This document shows, piece by piece, positions 43,213 through 53,100 of a stretch of 64,000 nucleotides of DNA; positions within the stretch are counted from its first letter, which is position 1, and each line of letters opens with the position of its first letter. The stretch covers positions 1-64,000 of the forward strand of contig JAJRQO010000014.1 of assembly GCA_024280215.1 (NCBI GenBank), read 5' to 3'. Made by a program: the position numbers and the translations under genes. The notes beneath the pieces were generated by a model. That model was given only the letters and a program-made list of their open reading frames with translations, had not been told where the DNA came from and searched no databases. Source of the DNA: Candidatus Zixiibacteriota bacterium (GTDB taxonomy: Bacteria; Zixibacteria; MSB-5A5; GN15; FEB-12).

Positions 43213-43859
43213 AGAAAAAATTTATACTGTTTTTAAATGGTCACTATAAAGAAGAAGACGTCGAATATTATAAAAATCTTATCGAAGATAAAACCTCGGT
43301 CGCGGTTGATGGTGGCTACGAATTTTTTGTTAAAGCAAAGATAGATCCTGACTATGTTATAGGTGATATGGACTCTATTGATAGATTAGAAGAGTCGATT
43401 TCGGAGGATGTTGCTATCTTTGAATTTCCAAAAGATAAAGATCTTACCGATGGACACGCTGCTTTAGATTTTTGCATGAAAGAAGATTTTAGCTCAATTG
43501 AGGTTGTCATGCCTGAGATTGGTGAGCCTGATCATTTCATTGGAAATATTATGCTTCTTTTTAATAAAGAAGTGAAAAAGAAAATTCGTGAAAAACGTGA
43601 TATTCTTTTCTTAAGTAAAAATTATGAGTATCGAATATTGGATAATTCCAAATTAGAAATTCTTGATGCTGCTGGTGATAGCTTTTCTATTATGCCTATT
43701 TCAAAATCTATCATGCTTTTCTGTGAAGGCACAAAATTTGATGTCAAAAATCTAAAAGTAGATTTAGGTGATACGAGAGCATTGCGAAACGAAATTGTGA
43801 CCAATGAGATGATGATTAAAATCTCGGGTGAAGCAATTTTTATTCGTAAAAAGAAGTAG
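43209..43859 (+). CDS. thiN: Thiamine pyrophosphokinase-like protein
   Basis: A 216-residue protein with the TPK layout: VDGGYEFFVKAKIDPDYVIG then GDMDSI (catalytic aspartates), FPKDKDLTDGHAALDF (the KDxTD motif), a degenerate thiamine-binding GEPDHFIGNI, and a C-terminal beta domain with GTKFDVKNLKVDLGDTRALR followed by NEI. It converts thiamine to thiamine diphosphate. Clustering with transketolase, a TPP enzyme, supports this. The usual GGR-x-DH motif is weak, so full activity is not certain. The start overlaps the glucokinase stop (ATGA). Confidence 0.82.
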   Translation: MKKKFILFLNGHYKEEDVEYYKNLIEDKTSVAVDGGYEFFVKAKIDPDYVIGDMDSIDRLEESISEDVAIFEFPKDKDLTDGHAALDFCMKEDFSSIEVVMPEIGEPDHFIGNIMLLFNKEVKKKIREKRDILFLSKNYEYRILDNSKLEILDAAGDSFSIMPISKSIMLFCEGTKFDVKNLKVDLGDTRALRNEIVTNEMMIKISGEAIFIRKKK

Positions 43860-43891
43860 CCGATATTGTTTGCGAATTTTTATCTGTTTTC

Positions 43892-43919
43892 TTGACAAGT
43901 ACAATAGTTTGACTATATT
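43892..43919 (+). promoter_or_regulatory. Sigma-70 promoter of tRNA-Gln
   Basis: TTGACA (43892-43897), a 16-bp spacer and TATATT (43914-43919) lie about 40 bp before the tRNA. A small TCAGCT/AGCTGA hairpin sits between promoter and tRNA. Confidence 0.75.
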
Positions 43920-43959
43920 CAAAATCTGCTTCAGCTATAGAGCTGAAATCGAAATCTAC

Positions 43960-44030
43960 TGGGATATCGTCCAATGGTAGGACATGCGGTTCTGGTCCGC
44001 AGAATCAGGGTTCGAATCCTTGTATCCCAG
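43960..44030 (+). tRNA. tRNA-Gln (anticodon CTG)
   Basis: A complete cloverleaf of 71 nt without encoded CCA. Acceptor TGGGATA/TATCCCA, D stem GTCC/GGAC, anticodon stem TGCGG/CCGCA with loop TTCTGGT giving CTG (reads CAG), a 4-nt variable region, T stem CAGGG/CCTTG with TTCGAAT loop, discriminator G. The U1-A72 pair at the acceptor end is typical of bacterial tRNA-Gln. Confidence 0.95.
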
Positions 44031-44110
44031 CTTTTTACAAACAATCCCTGAATATTGATGTTTTTATAGACACGTTCATTTCTTCTGATTTGCATACTCA
44101 CAATAAAAAA

Positions 44111-44133
44111 GGTAGACCGTTTTGTGGGCTACC
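44111..44133 (-). terminator. Terminator of the leftward small membrane protein gene
   Basis: On the minus strand GGTAGCCC-ACAAAAC-GGTCTACC is followed by six T residues, an intrinsic terminator just after the gene stop at 44155. It also separates this gene from tRNA-Gln. Confidence 0.75.
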
Positions 44134-44154
44134 TTGTGATAGTAGATTTAGATT

Positions 44155-44475
44155 TTACTCAGATTGAGACGAAGAGAAGTTTTTCTCGTTATCGAATGTC
44201 ATTTCTATGCCACCTGTCCATTTTGCATAAAGATTATATATAAATGCTGTTATAATCCCACCGATAAATCCAAAAAAACTGAGGATTAAAGGGGCAAAAA
44301 ATATAGCCCCAATACCAAAAATCATTCCAAGAAAACCAGTTTCATCTCCTGTATTGAATGCAAACCCAAGCAATGTCATCAGTGATATAAATCCACCAAC
44401 AATAAGCCCTAAGCCGACATACCAGATACAAGATACTAACCCCCAAGAAAATACTCCAACATGTTTTAAACGCAT
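44155..44475 (-). CDS. Small membrane protein of unknown function
   Basis: A 106-residue protein with two long hydrophobic stretches (about 10-38 and 48-85, each possibly two helices), starting MRLKHVGVFSWG and ending in a polar tail after IYNLYAKWTGGIEM. The ending YNLxAKWTGGIE recurs in short uncharacterised bacterial and archaeal membrane proteins. A strong GGAGG site precedes the ATG. Monocistronic, with its own terminator. I do not recognise a function. Confidence 0.65.
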   Translation of the reverse strand: MRLKHVGVFSWGLVSCIWYVGLGLIVGGFISLMTLLGFAFNTGDETGFLGMIFGIGAIFFAPLILSFFGFIGGIITAFIYNLYAKWTGGIEMTFDNEKNFSSSQSE

Positions 44476-44869
44476 GATTCCTCCTGTTTTTATTTGGTCT
44501 TTTTTGTTCTATATTGTTTTCTAATATAAAATGTATGGACAATAATGTCAAGTATAAACAAGGAGCGATTAGTGGTGTTTAAATTAAAGAGGGCTGAGTT
44601 TTAATTACCAGCCTTATATTTGAATTGTTTTGATTCTAATTATGGGGATTACAATTAGTCCCTAAAGATTTTTGAGAAAAAATCAAATGGTTATCTTTCG
44701 TAGGTGGCGATTATCTTTGTGTCGGTTACTGAATTTTCAAAGTAGTTTATCTTCATTTCTATATAACCTCATTTGATAGTATATCTTTTCTATGTGAAAA
44801 GATAAAATAATGGATATAATAAGTCAATAATATTGCTTGTGATAAGTGATTGATTTTAAGCCATAAACA
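44476..44869. other. About 390-bp intergenic region before the PIF1-like helicase
   Basis: AT-rich with no gene seen. The left part is the leader of the leftward membrane protein and contains TTGTTTTCTAATAT and ATGGACAATAA, both repeated next to each other at 48347-48369. No clear promoter or ribosome site for the helicase gene was found, and its N-terminus is uncertain. Confidence 0.45.
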
Positions 44870-46312
44870 TTGCATAGTTTGTATATTAAATATTGGAAAA
44901 GTTTTTGCATAAAATCGGAGTATGAAATTTTAAAAGATAATAAAAAAAGCTCAGCGTCTAAAATCGCTTTAGCAAAAAAAGGAATCGGCAAAAGACGAAT
45001 TAGCCGAAAAGATGTTGATATTGAAAAACCTCTTGTTTTTGATTTGACTGATGAGAAAAAAGAAGTCTTTAATATCTTAGAATACAGTAATGACCATGTT
45101 TTTCTGACTGGTAAAGCGGGTACTGGGAAGTCTAACTTTTTACAATATTTTCGTACTACCACACGTAAAAAAGTTGTAGTTGTTGCTTTTACAGGGGTAG
45201 CGGCAATCAATGTTCAGGGGCAGACGATTCATTCATTTTTCAAGTTTCACCCTCGCACCACGATTGACACTATCAGAAGACAATGGGGTGAAGATGCCAA
45301 AATGTACAAACGGATTGACACGATTATTATCGACGAGATTTCGATGGTGCGTGCTGATTTGCTTGATTTTATCGACAAATTTATGCGTATCAATGGCAAC
45401 GATTCAAGTAAACCGTTTGGGGGAGTGCAGGTTTTTGCGATTGGTGATCTGTTTCAGCTTCCGCCGATTGTACAGCGAGATGAGGAAGAGTATTTTTCAA
45501 CCGTCTATAAAAGCCAATACTTTTTTGATTCGCATGTATATCAGGAGGCTAACTTTATAAAAAAAGAACTGACCGAGATGTATCGTCAGGACAAAGATGA
45601 ACAGGGTGAATTTATTAAAGCGTTGGACAATTTGCGAGTCTGTTCATTTGATGATGCCGATATTGACTTAATCAACCATCGCTACGATTCTATCTATGAA
45701 AAACCATCGGACGAATTTGTTATTTCACTTGTACCGACCAATAAAGTCGCTGACTATATCAACAATATTGAACTGTCAAAGTTGTCACCAGAACCACGTA
45801 CCTACACAGGGGAAATCACCGATGACTTCAAAGCAAAAGAACTTCCAACCGCTATGAATCTTGAATTAAAAGAGGGAGCCCAAGTGATGCTCCTGCATAA
45901 CGACCCTCGTCAAAGATGGGTCAATGGTGATATTGTGAAAATCGTCAAAACGGAAAAAGAATATGTCAGGGTTCTCTTCGATGATGGTTCTTTTGATGAC
46001 ATCGTAAGTAATAAATGGGAATCGATAAAATTTGTTTTAGATGAAGAGACCGATAAGATCAATCCTGTAGTAGCGGGGACGTTTACCCAGCTTCCGATAA
46101 AGCTGGCGTGGGCGGTGACTATTCACAAAGCACAGGGGAAGACCTTTGAGAAAGTGCATATAGAATTTGGACGGGGGACATTTGCTCCAGGGCAGGCGTA
46201 TGTTGCCCTGAGTCGCTGTCGGTCGCTTGAGGGGATGACCTTGACATCGCCGCTTCAAAAACGGTATGTCTTTACCGACAAGAAGATTAAAGATTTTATG
46301 GAGATTGCATAA
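44870..46312 (+). CDS. PIF1-like 5'-3' DNA helicase
   Basis: A frame of up to 480 residues encoding a PIF1/RecD-type SF1B helicase: Walker A in FLTGKAGTGKSNFLQYF (about 78-94), VVVAFTGVAAINVQGQTIHS, Walker B IIIDEISMV, FGGVQVFAIGDLFQLPP, and the C-terminal LAWAVTIHKAQGKTFEKVHI and AYVALSRCRSLEGM motifs. PIF1 enzymes unwind DNA, including G-quadruplexes and stalled forks. The first about 55 residues before VFDLTDEKKEVFNIL are low in family features and no ATG with a ribosome site exists, so TTG 44870 is only a limit. Its last about 35 codons are duplicated in diverged form at 47835-47945. Confidence 0.85.
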   Translation: MHSLYIKYWKSFCIKSEYEILKDNKKSSASKIALAKKGIGKRRISRKDVDIEKPLVFDLTDEKKEVFNILEYSNDHVFLTGKAGTGKSNFLQYFRTTTRKKVVVVAFTGVAAINVQGQTIHSFFKFHPRTTIDTIRRQWGEDAKMYKRIDTIIIDEISMVRADLLDFIDKFMRINGNDSSKPFGGVQVFAIGDLFQLPPIVQRDEEEYFSTVYKSQYFFDSHVYQEANFIKKELTEMYRQDKDEQGEFIKALDNLRVCSFDDADIDLINHRYDSIYEKPSDEFVISLVPTNKVADYINNIELSKLSPEPRTYTGEITDDFKAKELPTAMNLELKEGAQVMLLHNDPRQRWVNGDIVKIVKTEKEYVRVLFDDGSFDDIVSNKWESIKFVLDEETDKINPVVAGTFTQLPIKLAWAVTIHKAQGKTFEKVHIEFGRGTFAPGQAYVALSRCRSLEGMTLTSPLQKRYVFTDKKIKDFMEIA

Positions 46313-46952
46313 CAAGAAATATCTTCGTAGTTGCTATCAATAATAGTAGGTCGAAACCCCTGTGGTTCCGACAGGGAAATCACTATCTACAAAGTAAAGT
46401 AGGGAAGAACCCTTTAGCGGTTCTGCCAAAACAATATTTTTCTGTTGTGTCTGGTGCTTTCCGACGAAATCGGATACGCCTGACACTTGGTAACTCTGTC
46501 AGTTCACAATTCACATTCCGTGAATCAGGAACTGACAGAACGAGAAACAGTTTATTCTTGACAGATGTGCTAAGGTAATGCATTATTAGATATAAGTTAT
46601 ATAGTATATACTATATAAATGTATAATGTGATTTGACTATTTTAATAGAATATTACTAAATAAAAGTAGTAATAAAACTTTATCTTCAATTATGATGAGT
46701 TTATACATTACTTTAATATCTTTTTATATCATCCCCTCACTAAAAAGATAATATTAACAGAAAAAATAACCGTTTTTCTTTAAGATGAATTAAAGAGAAC
46801 ACAAAAAAAGTGTGTTTCGTATGTGGGAAAGAGCAACTTGACACCTGTCTGTTGTGTTAGTGGATTGCTTGACGGCTCCCTAAACTCATTAAAGATAACC
46901 GGAACTAGTAAGTAATATTTAGGTTAAAATAGTATTATATGGAGGTAATAAC
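46313..46952. repeat. Palindrome cluster and gap between the PIF1 and TonB-like genes
   Basis: 46347-46375 has TAGGTCGAAACC and a CCCTG/CAGGG hairpin. 46447-46486 has GTGTCtGG ... CGcCTGACAC arms with an inner TCCGACGAAATCGGA. 46496-46538 is a long CTGTCAGTTC / GAACTGACAG palindrome with inner ATTCAC/GTGAAT arms. They are nested palindromes like the REP elements elsewhere. 46540-46952 is very AT-rich without a recognised feature, apart from GGAGGT before the TonB-like gene. Confidence 0.65.
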
Positions 46953-47831
46953 ATGTCTTCCGAAGTATCTAAAAAATATCAAATACACCCTGGATGGGAA
47001 TTAAAACGTAGTTGCCCAAAAAATATGGGTATAAGCGGAGTGATTGTTAATGGAACTTTTTTACTTATTGTTTTTCTTTTTGTAATGTTACAGAATAAAG
47101 AAAGTGATAAAGTTAGTATCCAATCTGATGTAGTAAGTGTCTCTGACATTAAAGAAGCTGGTGGCAATGGAATACCTCCAGCAGAAAAACCTGTAGGTAA
47201 GAGTTCTAAGGGTTCTTTGGCAATGTTGTTACCAGATGATTTTCCAAGCGGTTTTATGGCTAAGATTAAAATCATAAGAGAATATTCACGCCCAACAATG
47301 CTAATTTCAATACTGACTCCAAAAAATGTATATGAGCCAATCTCTCTTAACTCTTTATTTTCAGAAGTGGTTCCTGATCCTTTTGAAGAGGTAAGTAATA
47401 CATTTGCTTATGGTACAGGTGAAAATTATGGTCAAGGTGATGATTATGGTCTACCACCACAAGAACCGTATATGCCAAATATGTCATTTTCACCTTTAAT
47501 GACTCGCCAAAAAGGTTTGGTTATGCTATTTCCTGTCAAATTTCCATGGTATACTTCTCATGATGTTATAGGCTACGTCGAGGTTATTATTAACATAGAT
47601 GAAAAAGGTCTAATTGAATGGGAAATTATAAAAGAAGAACCTAAGGGCAAAGGATTCGGAATCGCAGTTGAGGAAGCTATAAAAAGAAGTAAATTTAATC
47701 CTCCGCTTAATGAATATGGTGAACCAACTTCTATCAAAGTTGGACTACAATGTACGGTATGCTATGGATGCCCACCTTCAACTAATTCTACGTATGGAAA
47801 AATGGACGTGTTTCAAATAACACAAAACTAA
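46953..47831 (+). CDS. TonB C-terminal-like protein with one membrane anchor
   Basis: A 292-residue protein: cytoplasmic N-terminus, one membrane helix (about 28-46), a low-complexity linker, and a C-terminal domain (about 205-275) resembling TonB_C: GYVEVIINIDEKGLIEWEII, GKGFGIAVEEAIKRSKFNPP, GEPTSIKVGLQ. TonB-type domains transmit energy to outer-membrane receptors, which supports a diderm cell. No ExbB/ExbD or receptor gene is near, and the tail after the domain has an unusual CTVCYGCPP. GGAGGT gives a strong start. The gene stops exactly where homology to the PIF1 3' end resumes, so it seems carried on an inserted segment. Confidence 0.7.
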   Translation: MSSEVSKKYQIHPGWELKRSCPKNMGISGVIVNGTFLLIVFLFVMLQNKESDKVSIQSDVVSVSDIKEAGGNGIPPAEKPVGKSSKGSLAMLLPDDFPSGFMAKIKIIREYSRPTMLISILTPKNVYEPISLNSLFSEVVPDPFEEVSNTFAYGTGENYGQGDDYGLPPQEPYMPNMSFSPLMTRQKGLVMLFPVKFPWYTSHDVIGYVEVIINIDEKGLIEWEIIKEEPKGKGFGIAVEEAIKRSKFNPPLNEYGEPTSIKVGLQCTVCYGCPPSTNSTYGKMDVFQITQN

Positions 47832-47834
47832 AAT

Positions 47835-47945
47835 ATCGCCTTTTCTCGTTGCCAGTCGCTTGAGGGGATGACCTTGACATCTCCACTTCAAAAACGATAT
47901 GTCTTTACCGACAAAAAAATCAAAGAGTTTATGGGAATTGCGTAG
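47835..47945 (+). pseudogene. Relic: diverged duplicate of the PIF1 helicase 3' end
   Basis: The last about 35 codons of a PIF1-like gene, in frame to a TAG, beginning within a few bases of the TonB-like stop. Against 46215-46312 the last 99 bases differ at about 14 positions, but only three change an amino acid (R to Q, D to E, E to G). The relic therefore descends from a paralogue or foreign allele that evolved under purifying selection before being truncated. It ends 7 bp from the 3' end of tRNA-Arg. Confidence 0.85.
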
Positions 47946-47951
47946 AAAAAA

Positions 47952-48025
47952 TACCCCAGACAGGACTCGAACCTGTTACCCTCTGCTTAGAAGGCAGATG
48001 CTCTATCCAGATGAGCTACCGGGGC
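47952..48025 (-). tRNA. tRNA-Arg (anticodon TCT)
   Basis: A complete 74-nt cloverleaf on the minus strand. Acceptor GCCCCGG/CTGGGGT (one G-U end pair and one internal G-U), D stem GCTC/GAGC, anticodon stem TCTGC/GCAGA with loop CTTCTAA giving TCT (reads AGA), T stem ACAGG/CCTGT with TTCGAGT loop, discriminator A. No encoded CCA. It marks the left edge of the defence island and would be a natural integration landmark. Confidence 0.94.
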
Positions 48026-48442
48026 AAATTATGTTGTCAGACAACGACTTAAGGTAGTGCAATTACCGTATATTCGTAGAAAATCAGAGGCTCTATTTCT
48101 GTCCGTATTTGGGCTGATTTTTGCAAAGGGCATCTGACTACTACATTCTTCATGGGGGCAAGTGTACTCATTTAAGGCACTTAAATCAACTAAAAATTAC
48201 TTATTTTCATAACTTCTTGACGTATATAGATAAGCAAGGACATGATTGTTGTTAGTTCTGTTTATCTCTATTACTATACAATTGAAAGTAAAATAAGAAT
48301 AATTATATTTTACTCTTAGCTATTAAAGTAAAATAAGGACTATAATTTGTTTTCTAATATGGACAATAACATAGTTGTAAATAAAAATCCTACTTGACAA
48401 CAGCTATTTATTTGTTGTATCATTGTTGTATGAAAGACAATA
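48026..48442. other. Intergenic region between tRNA-Arg and the defence operon
   Basis: No gene is seen. The left half includes a TTGTCAGACAA-like palindrome at about 48034-48045. 48347-48369 repeats TTGTTTTCTAATAT plus GGACAATAA from the 44.5-kb leader. The right end holds the promoter of the AbiE operon. Confidence 0.5.
48394..48431 (+). promoter_or_regulatory. Promoter and direct-repeat operator of the AbiE operon
   Basis: TTGACA (48394-48399), an 18-bp spacer and TATCAT (48418-48423). TTGTTGTAT occurs twice, at 48412-48420 and 48423-48431, 11 bp apart and overlapping the -10 box. AbiEi antitoxins repress their own promoters by binding repeats, so this is a plausible AbiEi operator. Confidence 0.65.
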
Positions 48443-49267
48443 ATGATTAACCAAAATAAAATGACTGGATTAGGGGCAAAAGAAGCTGAACTGATTGCTA
48501 CGGTAGGGAGCAAGGGTCTTAAGGTATTTACTGTTTCTGATGTTGCAGGATTATTAAACATTACTAATATATCAGCCTCACAGATAATACATCGTTTGGT
48601 TGAAAAACGTAAATTACAACGTATTGAGAAAGCTAAGTATCTACTGATTCCACCTGAAGCTTGGAAAGCAGGGGAATATACTGAAGAAGGTATTATTATA
48701 GCTTCTCAGTTATTATCACCTTATTACCTCAGCTATTGGACTGCTCTTTCTTTTTACGGATGGACTGAACAGCCATCAAGAACAATCTTTGTAGCAACTC
48801 AAAAGAGGAAACTTCCTATTGAAATACAAGGAATTCAAATAAAGTTTATTCAACTGAAAAAAGAAAAGTTTTTTGGCTATGAGCAACACTGGGTCGGAAA
48901 TCAGAAAATCTTAGTAGCTGACCAAGAGAAAACAATAATAGATTGTTTAGACCAACCACGTTATTGCGGAGAGATTGTTGAAGTTGCCAAAGGCTTATGG
49001 AACGGAAGAAAAGATTTAGATCAAAATAAATTACTTGAATATGCTCTGAAAATGAAAAACGGAGCAATTGTCAAACGTCTTGGCTATCTTCTTGATATTC
49101 TGGAAATCAGTAAGCCTAAAATCAGAAAAGAACTTCTGAAGAATATAACTCCGAATCTTGCTGTATTAGACCCAAGTAATAAAGGGGCGACTGGCAAAGA
49201 AAACAAAGAGTGGAATCTAAAAGTAAATGTTGATTCACATAATTTAATTGAGTGGAGAACGCACTAA
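48443..49267 (+). CDS. AbiEi antitoxin-like regulator (type IV toxin-antitoxin)
   Basis: A 274-residue protein. Residues about 10-65 form a winged helix (VFTVSDVAGLLNITNISASQ then IIHRLVEKRKLQRIEKAKY), as in the AbiEi_4 domain. The rest matches the AbiEi C-terminal antitoxin domain: SYWTALSFYGWTEQPSRTIF, VADQEKTIIDCLDQPRYCG, and AIVKRLGYLLDILEI. AbiEi represses the operon and neutralises AbiEii without direct contact. The ribosome site at ATG 48443 is poor. AbiEii starts 3 bp after the stop. This is the first gene of the large defence operon. Confidence 0.9.
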   Translation: MINQNKMTGLGAKEAELIATVGSKGLKVFTVSDVAGLLNITNISASQIIHRLVEKRKLQRIEKAKYLLIPPEAWKAGEYTEEGIIIASQLLSPYYLSYWTALSFYGWTEQPSRTIFVATQKRKLPIEIQGIQIKFIQLKKEKFFGYEQHWVGNQKILVADQEKTIIDCLDQPRYCGEIVEVAKGLWNGRKDLDQNKLLEYALKMKNGAIVKRLGYLLDILEISKPKIRKELLKNITPNLAVLDPSNKGATGKENKEWNLKVNVDSHNLIEWRTH

Positions 49268-49270
49268 TCT

Positions 49271-50104
49271 ATGATAGATGCAACTGAAATCCGTACCTTA
49301 GCGGCTCAAGCAAAAATTGACCCGGGAATAATAGAAAAAGATTACGTCTTGTCAAAAGTGCTGATGGCTCTGGCTCAAGTTGAACTGTTTAATCAAAGTC
49401 TTTTATTTAAAGGTGGCACTGTACTTAAAAAATTCTATTACCCTGAATGGAGATTTTCCGAAGACCTTGATTTTACTGCAAAGGCAAAGCTTACCCCTAA
49501 ACAAGTAAAATCTATTTTTCAAGAAACAGTTGAAAAGGTTGGTAAACTGTTCGGGCTAACTATGAGGATTTTGGAATATTCGCAATATCCAAAAACAGGA
49601 GATGAGTTACTTTCTGTCCAATTCAAACTTGGGTATGATGGTCCGCTTAGAAAATCAAGCGGACAAAAAAACAACGTTCGGGTTGATATTGCTTTTGAAG
49701 AAAGACTTATTTCCGAGCCTGTAAAAAGAAAAATACATTCTGGATATTCTGACGATATAGAATCTGAAATGACGGTTTACTCATTAGAAGAAGTTCTGTC
49801 AGAGAAACTTCGATCTATTTTACAAAGAGGTAAAAGTCGGGATTACTATGATGTATGGATTTTATTGAAAAAATATAAAGACGACTTTTCAAATGAGAGA
49901 TTATGGGAGATACTTAAAGGGAAATGTGAGTTTAAAAATATCCCAACGCCCAAGACAGAAGATTTTTTTAATAAAGAACGCACTGAAGAAGCAGGGCGAT
50001 ACTGGGAACGGGGACTTGCTCATCAGCTCAATGATTTACCTGACTTTGAAATAGTTCTTGAAGAGTTAAAGAATTTACTTAATAAGAATATAATTGAAAA
50101 ATAA
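49271..50104 (+). CDS. AbiEii nucleotidyltransferase toxin
   Basis: A 277-residue DNA polymerase-beta-like nucleotidyltransferase: FKGGTVLKKFY (GGT at 48-50) and RFSEDLDF (S63, D65, D67), then SLEEVLSEKLRSILQRGKSR and DYYDVW near 171-196. All AbiEii motifs are kept, so the toxin is probably active; related toxins block growth by adding nucleotides to tRNA. AbiE systems stop phage by growth arrest. Here the pair is not free-standing: the helicase gene begins 8 bp downstream in the same direction, so toxin and nuclease-type genes should share a transcript. Confidence 0.92.
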   Translation: MIDATEIRTLAAQAKIDPGIIEKDYVLSKVLMALAQVELFNQSLLFKGGTVLKKFYYPEWRFSEDLDFTAKAKLTPKQVKSIFQETVEKVGKLFGLTMRILEYSQYPKTGDELLSVQFKLGYDGPLRKSSGQKNNVRVDIAFEERLISEPVKRKIHSGYSDDIESEMTVYSLEEVLSEKLRSILQRGKSRDYYDVWILLKKYKDDFSNERLWEILKGKCEFKNIPTPKTEDFFNKERTEEAGRYWERGLAHQLNDLPDFEIVLEELKNLLNKNIIEK

Positions 50105-50112
50105 TAAGAGAT

Positions 50113-53100
50113 ATGAAAACAGACTTAACTTTTATAACAAACGAAAAAGATAGGCGATTGCTAGATCGCTTTAATGTACTGATTAAAGATACAAAGTTTT
50201 TTGATGTGCTTGTAGGTTATTTTTATACAAGTGGTTTCTATTCCATTTATAAGTCTCTTGAAAATACTGAAAAAATCCGTATTCTTATTGGTATTTCAAC
50301 AAGTAAGCAAACATTAGATTTGATCAATCAGTCAAAGCAAGAGGTGCTTCCATTCTCTCATGCTGAGACTAAGGAAGAATTTGCTAATGCTGTAGTTGCT
50401 GAACTTGGCAATTCAGATGACAAGAAAGAAATTGAAGAAGGTGTTCATAAATTCCTTGAATGGCTTCGTTCTGGCAAATTAGAGATACGTGCATATCCAT
50501 CTCAAAATATCCATGCCAAACTATACATTATGACTTTTGCTGAAGATGATCGTGATGTAGGTAGAGTAATTACAGGTTCTAGTAATTTCACTCAATCAGG
50601 ATTGTCTGACAACTTAGAGTTTAATGTCGAACTCAAAGATTCAAATGATTACGATTTCGCAAAAGATAAATTTGAACAGCTATGGTTAGATTCTGTTGAT
50701 GTTAAAGATAAGTATATTGATACTATTCAAGAAAGAACTTGGCTCAATGACACTGTCACTCCTTATCAACTATATCTTAAATTTCTTTATGAATACTTTA
50801 AAGATGAAATTTCTCAAACAGGTGGAGTCATATTTGATTATGAGCCGATTGACTTTAAGCGTCTCGAATATCAAGAACAGGCTGTTCTAAATGCTAAAAA
50901 AATTCTTGATGAATATGGCGGAGCCTTCATATCTGATGTTGTTGGTTTAGGGAAAACATATATGGCGGCTATGCTTGCCAGTCAACTTGATGGTAGGACT
51001 TTGGTTATTGCACCACCAGTATTATTGGATAAACAAAACCCAGGGTCATGGCCAAACGTGTTTTCTGATTTTCGGGTCAGCTCAGATTTTGAATCTTTGG
51101 GAAAGCTTGATTCTCTCATAAAACGAGGAGTAGAAAAATATAAAAATATTATCATTGATGAAGCTCATCGTTTTAGAACCGAAACAAACATCACCTATGA
51201 AAAGCTTGCTCAAATTTGTCGAGGAAAACGAGTTGTTTTAGTAACAGCAACCCCATTCAATAATTCACCGAAGGATATACTTGCACAGATTAAGCTATTT
51301 CAAAAATCTAGAAAGAGTACTATTCCTGGTACACCTGACCTTGAACGATTCTTTTCTAAACTAGAGAGTAAGCTTAAGGGACTCGATAGACAAAAAGATC
51401 AAACTGAATATATTCAAGCGGTCAAAGAAAACGCTCGTGAGATACGAGATAAAGTATTGAAATATTTGATGGTGCGTCGAACGAGACAGGAGATTGAAAA
51501 ATATTTTCCTGATGATTTAAAGAAACAAGGTCTTAAGTTTCCTGAAGTTATTGATCCGTCACCAATCTATTACGAATTGAGTGACGAAGAGGATAAAATA
51601 TTTAGTGAAACAATTACATTACTTGCCCAGAAGTTCAAATATGCTCGTTATACAGCAATGTTGTATTACGTGGGAGAAGTAACACAACCTGAACAACTTG
51701 CCAATCGTAATATGGGCAGGTTTATGAAAATTCTTATAGTAAAACGTCTTGAAAGTAGTTTTTTTGCTTTTCGTAATACAATTGATAGATTCATCTCATC
51801 ATATGAGATGTTTATTGAGCAATTTGATAAAGGGGCAGTTTACGTAAGTAAAAAATATTCAAACAAGATATTTGAATTATTGGAAAATGATGATGAAAAT
51901 AGAATTCTGAAACTTATTGAAGAAGATAAAGCACAAAAGTATAAGGCCTCTGATTTTGATAAAAAATTCAAAAAAGATTTAGAACATGATTTATCAATAT
52001 TGAAACGTATTCGGGATTTATGGTTAACAATCAACCGTGACCCTAAACTTCTTAAATTTATTGAAGTATTATCTTCTCAAAAAGTTCTTAAAGACAATAA
52101 GCTTCTAGTTTTTACAGAATCAAAAGAAACAGCAGACTATTTGACCAAACATTTGAATAACAAGTTTAAGGATCAAATCTTGTCATTTACTGGACAATCA
52201 AGTGCCAATACTCGTGAAAAAGTTATTGAGAACTTTGATGCCAGAGCTAGATATCCAAAAGATGATTACAGAATATTAATAGCTACTGAAGTCCTATCAG
52301 AAGGTGTAAATCTTCATAGTGCAAATGTAGTAATTAATTATGATATTCCTTGGAATCCAACACGACTAATGCAAAGAGTGGGACGTATCAATCGGGTAGA
52401 TACTGCTTTTGACAAAATTTATACATTTAATTTTTTTCCTACAAAGCGATCAAATGATGAAATTAAACTAAAGGAATCAGCAGAAGCAAAAATTCACGCT
52501 TTTATCTCATTACTTGGAGCAGATGCGAGATTACTCACTGAAGGGGAGCCGATAGAGCAACATGAAATGTTTGATAGATTGATATCAAAGAAGACAATCA
52601 CAGGTGAGGATGGAGAAGAGGAAAGTAGTCTTAAATATCTTCACGTAATTAGAAATATTAGGGATAATGATCCTGATTTATTTGAGCAAATTAAAAGGCT
52701 TCCAAGAAAAGCACGAACAGCACGTAAAGAAAAAGGAAAAGGCAATAGTCTTATAACTTACTTTATTAAAGGGAAATTACAAAAATTCTATATGAGTGGT
52801 GAGGGAGAGTCTGTTGAAATAGATTTTTTAGAAACTGCTAAAACACTTGAAACTAAAAGTTCTACTAAACGAGAAAAACTCGGTGCTGACTTTTACAAAC
52901 TTCTAGAAAAGAACAAGGAAGCATTTGTTTTTGCAACTACTGATGATGTACCTGAGGTGAAACTAAAAGGTGGAAGGGATACAGCTACACAGCTTCTCAA
53001 AATCCTCAGAGCCATACTTGATTTTCGACAATTCACAGAAGAACAGGAACAGTTTTTCAAAAAAGTAATGAAGCAATTAGAAGAAGGTGGTTTACCTCGT

